A stretch of DNA of 64,000 nucleotides, taken from assembly GCF_000367365.1 (NCBI RefSeq), contig NZ_BARF01000085.1:1-64000 (forward strand), written 5' to 3'. The notes below the pieces were generated by a model. That model had not been told where the DNA came from, searched no databases, and saw only the letters and a program-made list of their open reading frames with translations. Source of the DNA: Streptomyces prunicolor NBRC 13075. GTDB taxonomy: Bacteria > Actinomycetota > Actinomycetes > Streptomycetales > Streptomycetaceae. Shown here piece after piece: positions 1 to 8,017 of this stretch. The number at the start of each line of letters is the position of its first letter. The first letter of the stretch is position 1. A program made the translations under genes and the position numbers.

Positions 1-1004
1 CCGCCCTCGCACCACCGCCCCCGCCTCCACCCGCACCCCTCACCCTCGACTACGTAGGCTCCGGACCCCCCACCTACGACGCCGAGCCCACCGCTCTCCC
101 GCTCGCCGACCCGGACGAGCTCGACGATCTGGTCGCGGACACCGTGTTGGACGGGGCGCGGTACGGGACGAGCACGATCAGGGCCGCTTCCGTGCGGGGG
201 GACTCCGCGAGGTTCCGGGGGGAGCCGCGGCGGGACTCGTTGCTGACCGCGCGGTTCGGGGTCGGGGAGCAGGCGTTGGTGCTGGTGGCGATGGCGACCG
301 GGGCCCGGGCCACGCCGGGGGCGCATCGGGCCGCCGCCGAGGCCTGTGACTGGATCGCGCGGGCCGTGGGCCGGAGTCACGCGCGGCTCTCCGAGGACAT
401 AAGGGCTGCTCGGCGCGGGGACCTGAAGTCCGGGCTGCACCGGCTCACCGACCGCAGCCTCGGCAAGCTCCGCGCCAGCGCCGCCGAACAGGGCATCGAT
501 CCGGAGGAGTACTCGGCCGGGCTGCGGTGTCTCCTCCTTCCCGCGCATCCGGAGTGCCGTACCCGCGTCTTCTTCGGCGTCGGGCCCGGCGGGCTCTTCC
601 GGTTGCGGGACGGGGAGTGGCAGGACATCGAGCCCGCCGTCGGCGACCTGAGCGGCGAGGCCGTCGTCGGGTTCGGGTCGCAGCCCACCGAGACGCCCCA
701 GGGCGACCGGCTCACCATGGACCTCGGCATCCCGACGCCCCCGAGCCCGTACGAACCCGCCCCCGAACCGCCCCGCGAACCCTTCCGCTTCCGTGCCTCC
801 GTCGCCCGCCCGGGGGACGCGCTCCTCATGTGCACCGGCGGGCTGGCCGAGCCCCTGCGCGGCGAGCCCGAGCTGTCCGCGCATCTGGCGGGGCGGTGGT
901 CCGGTACCACCCCGCCCGGTCTCGCCGCGTTCCTCGCCGACACCCAAGTGCGGGTCAAGGGTTATGCCGACGACCGCACGGCCGCCGCTGTTTGGGAGGC
1001 GTGA
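1..1004 (+). CDS. PP2C-like serine/threonine phosphatase, C-terminal part
   Basis: The frame is open from the first base of the window and reads through a proline-rich linker into a compact phosphatase-like domain, so the gene starts upstream; the in-frame GTG at 144 is not needed as a start. The pattern 'LLTARFGVGEQALVLVAMATG' followed by an 'LLMCTGGLAEPL' strand and a C-terminal 'KGYADDRTAAAVW' resembles the PP2C-type proteins that sit beside von Willebrand and FHA proteins in streptomycetes. The usual metal aspartate in the 'L-x-S-D-G' strand is replaced (CTGG), so activity is uncertain. Family assignment is by overall pattern, not by catalytic residues. Confidence 0.7.
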   Translation, partial: ALAPPPPPPPAPLTLDYVGSGPPTYDAEPTALPLADPDELDDLVADTVLDGARYGTSTIRAASVRGDSARFRGEPRRDSLLTARFGVGEQALVLVAMATGARATPGAHRAAAEACDWIARAVGRSHARLSEDIRAARRGDLKSGLHRLTDRSLGKLRASAAEQGIDPEEYSAGLRCLLLPAHPECRTRVFFGVGPGGLFRLRDGEWQDIEPAVGDLSGEAVVGFGSQPTETPQGDRLTMDLGIPTPPSPYEPAPEPPREPFRFRASVARPGDALLMCTGGLAEPLRGEPELSAHLAGRWSGTTPPGLAAFLADTQVRVKGYADDRTAAAVWEA

Positions 1005-1077
1005 GCGCCCGGGCTGTGAATTCATGGAACCCAGAGGGATCCGCAGGACACCGGAAACCGAAGGGCACGCGAGAACC

Positions 1078-2820
1078 ATGGCCAAGCAGAACGTTGCCGA
1101 ACAGTTCGTCGACATCCTCGTCCGCGCCGGAGTCAAACGCCTCTACGGCGTCGTCGGCGACAGCCTCAACCCGGTCGTCGACGCGATCCGCCGCAACTCC
1201 GCCATCGACTGGATCCACGTACGGCACGAGGAGACCGCCGCCTTCGCCGCCGGCGCCGAAGCGCAGATAACCGGGAAGCTCGCGGCCTGCGCCGGCTCCT
1301 GCGGCCCCGGCAACCTGCATCTCATCAACGGCCTCTACGACGCCCACCGCTCCATGGCCCCGGTCCTCGCCCTCGCCTCGCAGATCCCGTCCAGCGAGAT
1401 CGGTCTCGGCTACTTCCAGGAGACCCACCCCGACCGGCTCTTCCAGGAGTGCAGTCACTACAGCGAACTCATCTCCAACCCGAAGCAGATGCCCCGGCTG
1501 CTCCAGACCGCCATCCAGCACGCGGTGGGGCAGAGCGGCGTGAGTGTCGTCTCGCTCCCGGGCGACATCGCCTCCGAGCCCGCCCCGGACAAGGCCGCCG
1601 AGACCGCCCTCGTCACCTCCCGGCCCTCCGTCCGGCCCGGCGACGCCGAGATCGAGAAGCTCGTCGAGATGATCGACGCGGCGGAGAAGGTCACCCTGTT
1701 CTGCGGCAGCGGCACCGCCGGTGCGCATGCCGAGGTGATGGAGTTCGCCGAGAAGATCAAGTCCCCGATCGGACACGCCCTGCGCGGCAAGGAATGGATT
1801 CAGTACGACAACAAGTTCGATGTTGGAATGAGTGGGTTGCTCGGTTACGGCGCCGCCTACGAAGCCACCCACGAGTGCGACCTGCTGATCCTCATCGGCA
1901 CCGACTTCCCGTACAACGCCTTCCTCCCCGACGACGTGAAGATCGCCCAGATCGACGTACGGCCCGAACACCTCGGCCGGCGCTCCAAGTTGGACCTCGC
2001 GGTGTGGGGCGACGCGAAGGAGACGCTGCGCTGTCTCACCCCGCGGGTGAAGCCGAAGGGGGACCGGAAGTTCCTCGACCGGATGCTCAAGAAGCACGCC
2101 GACGCGCTGGAAGGGGTCGTCAAGGCGTACACGCGGAAGGTCGAGAAGCACGTTCCGATCCATCCGGAGTACGTGGCCGCCGTGGTCGACGAACTCGCCG
2201 ACGAGGACGCCGTGTTCACCGTCGACACGGGCATGTGCAATGTCTGGGCCGCCCGCTACATCACGCCCAACGGGCGCCGCCGCATCATCGGTTCGTTCTC
2301 GCACGGCTCGATGGCGAACGCGCTGCCGATGGCGATCGGCGCCCAGTTCACCGACACCGAGCGGCAGGTCGTGTCGATGTCCGGTGACGGCGGATTCTCC
2401 ATGCTGATGGGTGACTTCCTCACCCTCGTCCAGTACGACCTGCCGGTGAAGGTCGTACTGTTCAACAACTCCTCCCTGGGCATGGTCGAGTTGGAGATGC
2501 TGGTCGCCGGACTCCCGTCGTACGGCACCACCAACAAGAACCCCGACTTCGCCGCCGTGGCGCGCGCCTGCGGTGCCTACGGTGTGCGGGTCGAGAAGCC
2601 CAAGGACCTCGAAGGCGCCCTGAAGGCGGCCTTCAAGCACAACGGGCCTGCTCTCGTGGACGTCGTCACCGACCCCAACGCGCTGTCCATCCCGCCGAAG
2701 ATCAGCGCCGAGATGGTCACCGGGTTCGCGTTGTCGGCCTCAAAGATCGTGCTGGACGGGGGAGTTGGGCGGATGCTCCAGATGGCCCGCTCCAACATCC
2801 GCAACATGCCCCGGCCTTAG
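1078..2820 (+). CDS. poxB: Thiamine-diphosphate-dependent pyruvate oxidase/dehydrogenase (PoxB type)
   Basis: A 580-residue ThDP enzyme with the three-domain order of the acetolactate synthase/pyruvate oxidase family: N-terminal pyrimidine-binding domain with the activating glutamate in 'HEETAAFAAG' (about residue 46), a central FAD-binding-like domain, and a C-terminal pyrophosphate domain carrying GDGGFS...NN (about residues 438-465). 'YGVVGDSLNPVVDAIRR' near the N-terminus and the length (E. coli PoxB is 572) favour pyruvate:quinone oxidoreductase, converting pyruvate to acetate and CO2 at the membrane. The ATG at 1078 gives the canonical N-terminus 'MAKQNVAEQFVDIL'; upstream in-frame codons belong to the spacer after the PP2C gene. 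It could be another decarboxylating family member, but the PoxB pattern is strong. Confidence 0.85.
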   Translation: MAKQNVAEQFVDILVRAGVKRLYGVVGDSLNPVVDAIRRNSAIDWIHVRHEETAAFAAGAEAQITGKLAACAGSCGPGNLHLINGLYDAHRSMAPVLALASQIPSSEIGLGYFQETHPDRLFQECSHYSELISNPKQMPRLLQTAIQHAVGQSGVSVVSLPGDIASEPAPDKAAETALVTSRPSVRPGDAEIEKLVEMIDAAEKVTLFCGSGTAGAHAEVMEFAEKIKSPIGHALRGKEWIQYDNKFDVGMSGLLGYGAAYEATHECDLLILIGTDFPYNAFLPDDVKIAQIDVRPEHLGRRSKLDLAVWGDAKETLRCLTPRVKPKGDRKFLDRMLKKHADALEGVVKAYTRKVEKHVPIHPEYVAAVVDELADEDAVFTVDTGMCNVWAARYITPNGRRRIIGSFSHGSMANALPMAIGAQFTDTERQVVSMSGDGGFSMLMGDFLTLVQYDLPVKVVLFNNSSLGMVELEMLVAGLPSYGTTNKNPDFAAVARACGAYGVRVEKPKDLEGALKAAFKHNGPALVDVVTDPNALSIPPKISAEMVTGFALSASKIVLDGGVGRMLQMARSNIRNMPRP

Positions 2821-2832
2821 ACCCGTCGGGGC

Positions 2833-4014
2833 CTAACTGTCGTACGGTGCCCAGCCGTTCGACGAGTACCAGAGGTGCCGCAGGCCCTTGATGCCGCTCG
2901 TGCGGAACGGCTTGCCGTGGTCGTCGATCCGGAGGGTGCCGGTGCGGCCCTGGGAGGACCAGTCGAGTTCCAGGTACCAGCGGCAGTCGCAGGTCTGGGT
3001 CCGCGCCTTGACCAGGAGCACCTCGGGGTCCTGCGCGGAGACCCGGTACGGCAGGTGCACGGCCGGGACCGGCGTCCCCAGGGTGCTCCCGGCGACCGGG
3101 CGCGCCTGCGGGTGATCGGCGTCCAGATCCACGCCGAAGTAGCGGGGGCTGACCTCGCCGCCGCAGCCCTGGTCCATGGCGTACGCGGTGCCGTGGGCCG
3201 GGGCTGCCCTGCCGACGACGTGTACGCGCAGCGCCTCCAGGACCACCGCCGTGGATGTCCGGCCCTGCACCGAGATCTCGACGTTCGTGTCCCGCCCGTG
3301 CACCGCGTGCTGTTGCGCCGCCCAGATCCCGGCGTCCTCCTGGGCCGGGGGCCGCGGAACCTGGGCGGGTGACTTGTCGACGACGTAGTCATGGCTGCAA
3401 TGGAGGTCCCACACCTGGGAGTTGGCGGTCCAGGCGAGGGGAGCGGGGAGAGCGGAAGGGGTGGCCTTCGCCGTGGCGCCGGCCTTGGACTTGGACTCGG
3501 CCGTGTCGTGCGTGGACACCGCCGACAGGGTGCCCCACACCGCGAGCACCGCACACACCGCGGCGGCGGTGAGCGGGAGCCGTCGTCGGTACCAGGGCGA
3601 TCGGACGGCGGGCTCAGGAGCCGCGTCCGGAACCGGGACCTGAACCGGAACCGGGACCTGAACCGGAACCGGAGCCGGAGCCGGGCTCTCCACCGGCGGC
3701 TCCGCATCCCGCCTCCGCTGTCGCGCCGCGACCGCCAGGATCCAGTACCGGTGCAGCTCCAGCCGTTCCTCCGGTGTCGCCCCGCACAGCGCAGCGAAGC
3801 GTTCGACGGGGGCGAAGTCGAGGGGGACCGCCTCGCCCACGCAGTAGCGGTGCAGGGTCGACGCGTTCATGTTCAGGCGGCGGGCCAGCTGGCTGTAGCT
3901 GCGGTCCGTGCGTGCCTTCAGGCGCCGTAGCAGCGCCGCGAACTCCTCGACGTCCTTGTCGTTGGCCTCGCCCGACACCATCGCTCCCGTGCGTGTCGCG
4001 TCCCAGGACGGCAT
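2833..4014 (-). CDS. Membrane-anchored helix-turn-helix (XRE-like) regulator
   Basis: A 393-residue protein. Residues about 22-95 form an XRE/Cro-type HTH ('SYSQLARRLNMNASTLHRYCVGEAVPLDF'). A Pro/Val repeat linker follows, then a single hydrophobic helix ('PLTAAAVCAVLAVWGTLSAV', about 146-165), and a C-terminal domain of about 200 residues expected outside the membrane, with cysteines in 'DLHCSHDY', 'DQGCGG' and 'TCDCRWYLEL' that could form disulfides. The layout suggests a one-component sensor that holds a DNA-binding domain at the membrane. It converges on poxB with only 12 bp between stop codons, and its start faces a divergent secreted-protein gene. An alternative ATG lies 11 codons in. 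The ligand is unknown. Confidence 0.75.
   Translation of the reverse strand: MPSWDATRTGAMVSGEANDKDVEEFAALLRRLKARTDRSYSQLARRLNMNASTLHRYCVGEAVPLDFAPVERFAALCGATPEERLELHRYWILAVAARQRRRDAEPPVESPAPAPVPVQVPVPVQVPVPDAAPEPAVRSPWYRRRLPLTAAAVCAVLAVWGTLSAVSTHDTAESKSKAGATAKATPSALPAPLAWTANSQVWDLHCSHDYVVDKSPAQVPRPPAQEDAGIWAAQQHAVHGRDTNVEISVQGRTSTAVVLEALRVHVVGRAAPAHGTAYAMDQGCGGEVSPRYFGVDLDADHPQARPVAGSTLGTPVPAVHLPYRVSAQDPEVLLVKARTQTCDCRWYLELDWSSQGRTGTLRIDDHGKPFRTSGIKGLRHLWYSSNGWAPYDS
3630..3677. repeat. 18-bp tandem repeat encoding a Val-Pro linker
   Basis: About two and a half copies of an 18-bp unit (aaccgggacctgaaccgg) lie within the linker of the HTH regulator. On the minus strand they encode alternating Pro-Val with Gln (VPVQVPVP twice). 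The unit is a multiple of three, so copy changes would alter linker length without breaking the frame. Confidence 0.8.
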
Positions 4015-4160
4015 CCCAGAGACTCCCTATATCAGGAGGTCAGGAGGGGTGGGACGGTTCCACCGTTGCGGGGTTGGTGTCGGTCATTGCGGTCGCCGCC
4101 GCCGAACGCCGAAGCTCGGTCCGACCACAGCACGGCATCGACCCGAACGGGGAAACACAC

Positions 4161-4631
4161 GTGAACAGCAAGAAGGCCACGCGCCGCACCGCCCTCGCCG
4201 CCGGCCTCGCCCTCGCCCTCGGGCTGGGCCTGGCGGCCCAGGCCTCCGCCGGCGCCCCGCGCACCGTGAGCGGTTCGCCGGACGACAACATCACCCGCAT
4301 CGCCGACTTCTACGGCGCCTACGTCGACGCCGAGAGCGACCTCGACAGCGGTGGCGGCAAGCTGGCCACGGAGCTGCGGAACTACTACCTCACCCCCGCC
4401 TACCTGAAGGAGCTGAAGGCCTGGGAGGCGAAGAACCACGCGGACGGCGTCCTCCAGGCGCAGAACACCCCGATGAGCTGGAAGGTCACCGACAACGGCA
4501 CCGCCGACTACACCGAGGCCACCGTCACCCTCACCTGGGGCGGCGGGGACACCACGAAGCTGGTCGTCGACATGACCCGCACGACCCACAAGATCTTCCA
4601 CATCGGTACGAAGGGAATCGGCGGCAAGTAA
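4161..4631 (+). CDS. Small secreted protein of unknown function
   Basis: GTG start giving a 156-residue precursor with a classical Sec signal: basic 'MNSKKATRRT', a long Ala/Leu/Gly hydrophobic core, and a likely cleavage after 'AQASAGA'. The mature part of about 115 residues begins 'RTVSGSPDDNITRIADFYGAYVDA', is mixed alpha/beta in composition and ends in 'THKIFHIGTKGIGGK', with no cysteine and no recognisable catalytic motif. It may be NTF2-like ('IADFYGAYVDAE...TEATVTLTW'), but this is only a resemblance. It is divergent from the membrane-anchored HTH regulator (146 bp between), which could control it. Confidence 0.75.
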   Translation: MNSKKATRRTALAAGLALALGLGLAAQASAGAPRTVSGSPDDNITRIADFYGAYVDAESDLDSGGGKLATELRNYYLTPAYLKELKAWEAKNHADGVLQAQNTPMSWKVTDNGTADYTEATVTLTWGGGDTTKLVVDMTRTTHKIFHIGTKGIGGK

Positions 4632-5106
4632 GCCCCGTAGAGGAGCTGTTCGCGGTTCCTGAGCGGCTGATTCCGGCCAGTTTCGCGGAGCGTGGGCTTC
4701 GAAGGAGGTCCGGGGGGACCAATCGCCCCACGCCTTCGCGGACTACGGCCGGATCGGCAGCCGCGCATCGGCAGTCGGTTCGATCGCCGGTGGTCAGGAC
4801 GTCACGGGGTGTCTGGTCCCGACGCCGGGAGCCATGACACCCCGGAGGGGAACGCCCCGACCGCCCCACCCGCGCCGCATGCTCCGTACCGTGGCCGTTC
4901 GACCGTACGGACGGCAGCGCCCCCGAAACCTCCGCCCCGCCGGACCCGGCGCAACTGTGGCCGAACACCCGGTCGTTGACGATTCGACATGACTGCCCTG
5001 TTCCCGACGAGGGCATGGATCCCCGTGAACATGTTCGAGCAGGAGGGAACCGGAAACCGGCGTGCAGGCGGGGGTCATGAAAAGGCAAGCACGAGGGGGC
5101 GGTCCC
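4632..5106. other. Intergenic region with a 9-bp inverted repeat
   Basis: No convincing gene is seen in this 475-base stretch; the open frames in it lack ribosome sites and family features. It holds a perfect 9-bp inverted repeat, CGGGGTGTC at 4805-4813 and GACACCCCG at 4836-4844, that could be a weak terminator for the secreted-protein gene or an operator upstream of the following ATPase gene. Confidence 0.5.
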
Positions 5107-5559
5107 ATGGCGATCGGGGCCTCCTCGGCGAAAGCGGCGGAGGACAAGGCCGACAGCGCCACGGAACCGGCGCAGCCGCCTCAACTGAGGCGCAGACTCG
5201 GACGCGCGGACCTGCGGGCGGTGCCCGAGGCGCGCAGAGCGTTGCGTGAACTGCTACGGCACTGGGGGAGGCCGGGACGATCGGAGATAGCGGAGCTGCT
5301 CACGAGTGAACTCGTCACCAACGCGCTGATCCACACCGACCACGACGCCGTGCTCACGGCGACCGTGGGACCCGGTGGACTGCGCGTGGAGGTACGGGAC
5401 TTCGTGGCCCGCAGGCCCCGACTGCGCGTACCGGACGCCGACGACGGTACGCACGGGCGGGGCCTGTTCCTGGTGCAGTCCCTCGCGGACGCCTGGGGAG
5501 TGTCGGCCCACGGGGTGGGCAAGTCCGTCTGGTTCGAGCTGGATTCGGACGCGGCATGA
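5107..5559 (+). CDS. RsbW/SpoIIAB-like ATP-binding regulator
   Basis: A GHKL-type ATPase domain of the anti-sigma/serine kinase class common in streptomycetes: the N-box is 'ELVTNALIHTDHDAVLTAT', the G1 box 'VRDFVARRPRLR', and the G2-like box 'DDGTHGRGLFLVQSLADAWGV'. The protein is about 150 residues and soluble. The ATG at 5107 is preceded by GAGGGGG seven bases upstream; ATG 5077 and GTG 5062 are in frame but less well served. No sigma factor or anti-anti-sigma gene is adjacent, so the partner is unknown. Such orphan proteins act as phosphorylation-based switches. Confidence 0.8.
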   Translation: MAIGASSAKAAEDKADSATEPAQPPQLRRRLGRADLRAVPEARRALRELLRHWGRPGRSEIAELLTSELVTNALIHTDHDAVLTATVGPGGLRVEVRDFVARRPRLRVPDADDGTHGRGLFLVQSLADAWGVSAHGVGKSVWFELDSDAA

Positions 5560-5587
5560 GCGAGACGACGGGCCCGGCATGAGCAAC

Positions 5588-5627
5588 GGGACGGGGGCGG
5601 AGTCCAGTTGGACTTCGCCCCCGTCCC
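5588..5627. terminator. Bidirectional terminator hairpin
   Basis: An 18-bp stem with a 4-base loop: left arm 5588-5605, loop agtt, right arm 5610-5627, with one G-T wobble. It lies between the converging RsbW-like gene and the DUF2637 gene, so it would serve both strands. There is no T-tract, as is usual in streptomycetes. Confidence 0.8.
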
Positions 5628-5667
5628 GATGTCGCCCGGTCCCGGATCCAGGTTCTCAGCCCTCGGC

Positions 5668-6708
5668 TCAGCCGAACTGCTGCTCCAGGTCCTTGAGCTT
5701 GCGCTCCAGGGAGTCGAGGCGCGGCAGGGCCATCGTGTCGTCCTCGGCGGTGAGGTCGACGGTTATCGGGTCAGATGCCCCGCGGACTGGCTGGAGTGAG
5801 GGACGCGTGCGAACCGGCAGCTGTTCCGGCGTCGATAGAGCAGGCTCCGCGGATGCTTGACCGGAGCCGCGCTCCAGGGCCTGCGGTTCCGGCGAACGGC
5901 CGCCGCCCCGGCCCATGAGGCCGCGCTGGCCCCGGCTTATGGCCTTGAGCTGGGCCCGCTCGATGCGCTGCTGGTCGCGGCGGCGCAGTCGGGTCTCCTC
6001 CTTCTTCGCCTTGTCCTCGCGCACCTCGTCGACCGCCTCGTCCAGGCTGCGCACGTTCTCCAGGAGCATCAGCGACCAGGCGCTGTAGGTCTCGCGGGGG
6101 GCCCGCAGCCAGCGGACGATACGGATCTGCGGCAGCGGACGCGGCACCAGACCCTGCTCGCGCAGCGCGGCCCGTCGGGTCTGCTTCAGCGCGCGGTCGA
6201 AGAGGACCGCGGCCGACAGCGACATGCCGGAGAAGAACTGCGGAGCGCCCGCGTGGTCGATGCCCCTGGGCGCGTGCACCCAGTTGAACCAGGCGGCCGC
6301 GGCCGCGAACGTCCACACGAGTATGCGCGAGCCGAGGGCCGCGTCACCGTGGCTGGCCTCACGCACGGCGAGGACGGAGCAGAACATGGCCGCGCCGTCG
6401 AGGCCGAACGGGACCAGGTACTCCCAGCCGTCGGTCAGGCCGAGGTTCTCCTGGCCGAAGCCGACCAGTCCGTGGAAGGAGAGTGCCGCGGCGACCGCCG
6501 CACAGCAGAACAGGAGGACGTAGGAGGCGATGCCGTATATGGCCTCCTTGCGCCTGCGGCGCTCCTCCGTGCGCTCCCACGAGTCGTCTTTCGCGTGCTC
6601 CCCGCCGGACCGCTTGCTCCGCGCGAGCACCGCAACCGCCGCCAGCATGCCCAGGAGCAGTACGGCGCCGGGAAGCAGCCAGTTAAGCGATATGTCGGTC
6701 AGTCTCAT
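5668..6708 (-). CDS. DUF2637 membrane protein
   Basis: A 346-residue protein from the ATG at 6708 ('MRLTDISLNWLLPGAVLLLGM'); an in-frame GTG 19 codons upstream is less likely. It has one N-terminal membrane helix, a basic stretch, then three more hydrophobic segments spanning about residues 60-175 ('IYGIASYVLLFCCAAVAAALSF', 'YLVPFGLDGAAMFCSVLAV', 'ILVWTFAAAAAWFNWVHAPRG'). This matches the DUF2637 fold also found in SpdB-type plasmid spread proteins. The C-terminal half is highly charged and ends in a possible coiled coil ('LPRLDSLERKLKDLEQQFG'). Function is unknown; a spread or membrane-scaffold role is conjecture, as no plasmid transfer gene is nearby. Confidence 0.8.
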   Translation of the reverse strand: MRLTDISLNWLLPGAVLLLGMLAAVAVLARSKRSGGEHAKDDSWERTEERRRRKEAIYGIASYVLLFCCAAVAAALSFHGLVGFGQENLGLTDGWEYLVPFGLDGAAMFCSVLAVREASHGDAALGSRILVWTFAAAAAWFNWVHAPRGIDHAGAPQFFSGMSLSAAVLFDRALKQTRRAALREQGLVPRPLPQIRIVRWLRAPRETYSAWSLMLLENVRSLDEAVDEVREDKAKKEETRLRRRDQQRIERAQLKAISRGQRGLMGRGGGRSPEPQALERGSGQASAEPALSTPEQLPVRTRPSLQPVRGASDPITVDLTAEDDTMALPRLDSLERKLKDLEQQFG

Positions 6709-7011
6709 CTGGGGTCCCTTGCATTGGGATAGGGCGTAACGCCCGCCATAGTGGCCCAATCCCAACGGCCCTCAGGCGTTTTCGGGGCAAGAGGCCGCCA
6801 AGGAGGTGCAAGGGGATGCCCAGGGCGGCTTTCTGCTCGAACTGCCGCTTGAGGGGCGGGAGTTGAGTTCGAATAAGACTACCCGTACGGGTGGTTCCAC
6901 GGAAAGTTCCTGCGGCAAGTGAGGAAGTTGTGAAGCACCTGTAACCGGACGGACGCCTTGTTCGCGGCTGATCCTAGCGGGCCCCGAGTGGAGCGTGTGA
7001 CTGAGGGTCCC
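6709..7011. other. Intergenic region between DUF2637 and the ferric reductase
   Basis: About 300 bases with no supported gene. It lies upstream of the DUF2637 gene and downstream of the ferric reductase gene, both on the minus strand, so it should contain the DUF2637 promoter. A 10-bp palindrome CCCGTACGGG sits near 6881-6890. No clear terminator was recognised. Confidence 0.4.
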
Positions 7012-7860
7012 TCAACTCACGGCTGTGGCCAGCAGCTTGGTGACCCGCTCCGTCTCGCAGGTGCGCGGACAGGTCGCGCACGCGTCCTCGGCGTCCAGCG
7101 TGTAGTACATACAGCAACTGGCCCGGTCCCGGGTGGACAGCGCCTCGCCGTTCGGCCCGGTCACCTCGCGGAACGCGGCCGAACCGACGTACGGCTTGGT
7201 CGCACCCGGCAGCAGCCGCTCCAACTCCCGTACGGCGCGCGGCTGTTCGCCGAAGAGATCGGCGACGTACCAGATGCCCTCGACGACCTCGTCGGTCGCC
7301 ATGCCCCACAGGGCGCGGCCCCGCCGACGCATCCGCGGGCCGAAGCCGGCCAGGACCGGCTCCATGTGCTCGGCCACCGCGGCCCGCACCTCCGCCCGCA
7401 GCGCCTCCTCGTCCGGGACCACCCGCGCGCCGGGCAGCAGCGCGGCCGGGTCGCCGGGCAGGCAGGCGAAGGCGTCGGTGCGGACGGCCAGCCGGCCCAT
7501 GTCGAAGCCCGCGGCCGTGCGGTCGTAGGAGACGTGGGTCACGGGGAGGCGGGGGACGCGGCGGTGCAGGAACCACGGGACGGTGAACAGGAGGACGACC
7601 GGCCAGGCGTAGTGGTGCAGGCCGAAGGTGGCTATCACGTCCGGGCGGCCCCGGCGGCCGTGGTCGCGCAGGACCTGGGCGTCGTCCCTGGCCAGGAATG
7701 ACTCCAGGCCCGCGCCGCCCTCCGCGAGCGCGGCGGCCGAGACCCAGCCGCCGCCGGTCGGGATCGGTTGCTCCGGAGTGAGTTCGGTGATCGCGAGCCC
7801 GGGGATGACCTCGGTGAGGCGGGCGTACGCGTCCGCTACGGCCGAAGAAGGCAAGGGCAT
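7012..7860 (-). CDS. FhuF-like [2Fe-2S] ferric-siderophore reductase
   Basis: A 282-residue cytosolic protein. The C-terminus carries the FhuF cluster signature Cys-Cys-x10-Cys-x2-Cys (SCCMYYTLDAEDACATCPRTC region, about residues 249-266), which binds an unusual [2Fe-2S] cluster used to reduce Fe(III) in imported siderophores. The remainder ('HYAWPVVLLFTVPWFLHRRVP') matches the FhuF-like iron transporter/reductase family. An iron box lies about 30 bp upstream of its ATG, so repression by a DmdR/IdeR-type regulator when iron is plentiful is likely. No siderophore transporter is adjacent. Confidence 0.85.
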   Translation of the reverse strand: MPLPSSAVADAYARLTEVIPGLAITELTPEQPIPTGGGWVSAAALAEGGAGLESFLARDDAQVLRDHGRRGRPDVIATFGLHHYAWPVVLLFTVPWFLHRRVPRLPVTHVSYDRTAAGFDMGRLAVRTDAFACLPGDPAALLPGARVVPDEEALRAEVRAAVAEHMEPVLAGFGPRMRRRGRALWGMATDEVVEGIWYVADLFGEQPRAVRELERLLPGATKPYVGSAAFREVTGPNGEALSTRDRASCCMYYTLDAEDACATCPRTCETERVTKLLATAVS

Positions 7861-7888
7861 GCCGGGACCACCGATTCGCCGTTGGTTT

Positions 7889-7907
7889 AAAGGTAAGGCT
7901 TACCTTA
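7889..7907. promoter_or_regulatory. Iron box (DmdR/IdeR-type operator)
   Basis: The core AAGGTAAG-G-CTTACCTT (7890-7906) is a perfect interrupted palindrome in an AT-rich patch and matches the actinobacterial iron box (TTAGGTTAGGCTAACCTAA-like) closely. It lies just upstream of the FhuF-like reductase start and also about 110 bp upstream of the divergent GntR gene. Confidence 0.85.
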
Positions 7908-8017
7908 CCCATCACTTCAGTAATTTGAACTAGTCCGATCTGCGCCTAAGGTGCTTGACGGACGAGTAACAAGACGCCGTAATGACCCCAAGTACCGACA
8001 CGTCCGGAGGAGGACCC

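Noticed and set aside
4531..5184. Long minus-strand frame over the intergenic region and the RsbW-like gene
   Set aside because: Arg/Pro-rich translation with no ribosome site, overlapping real genes; a shadow of high-GC coding sequence.
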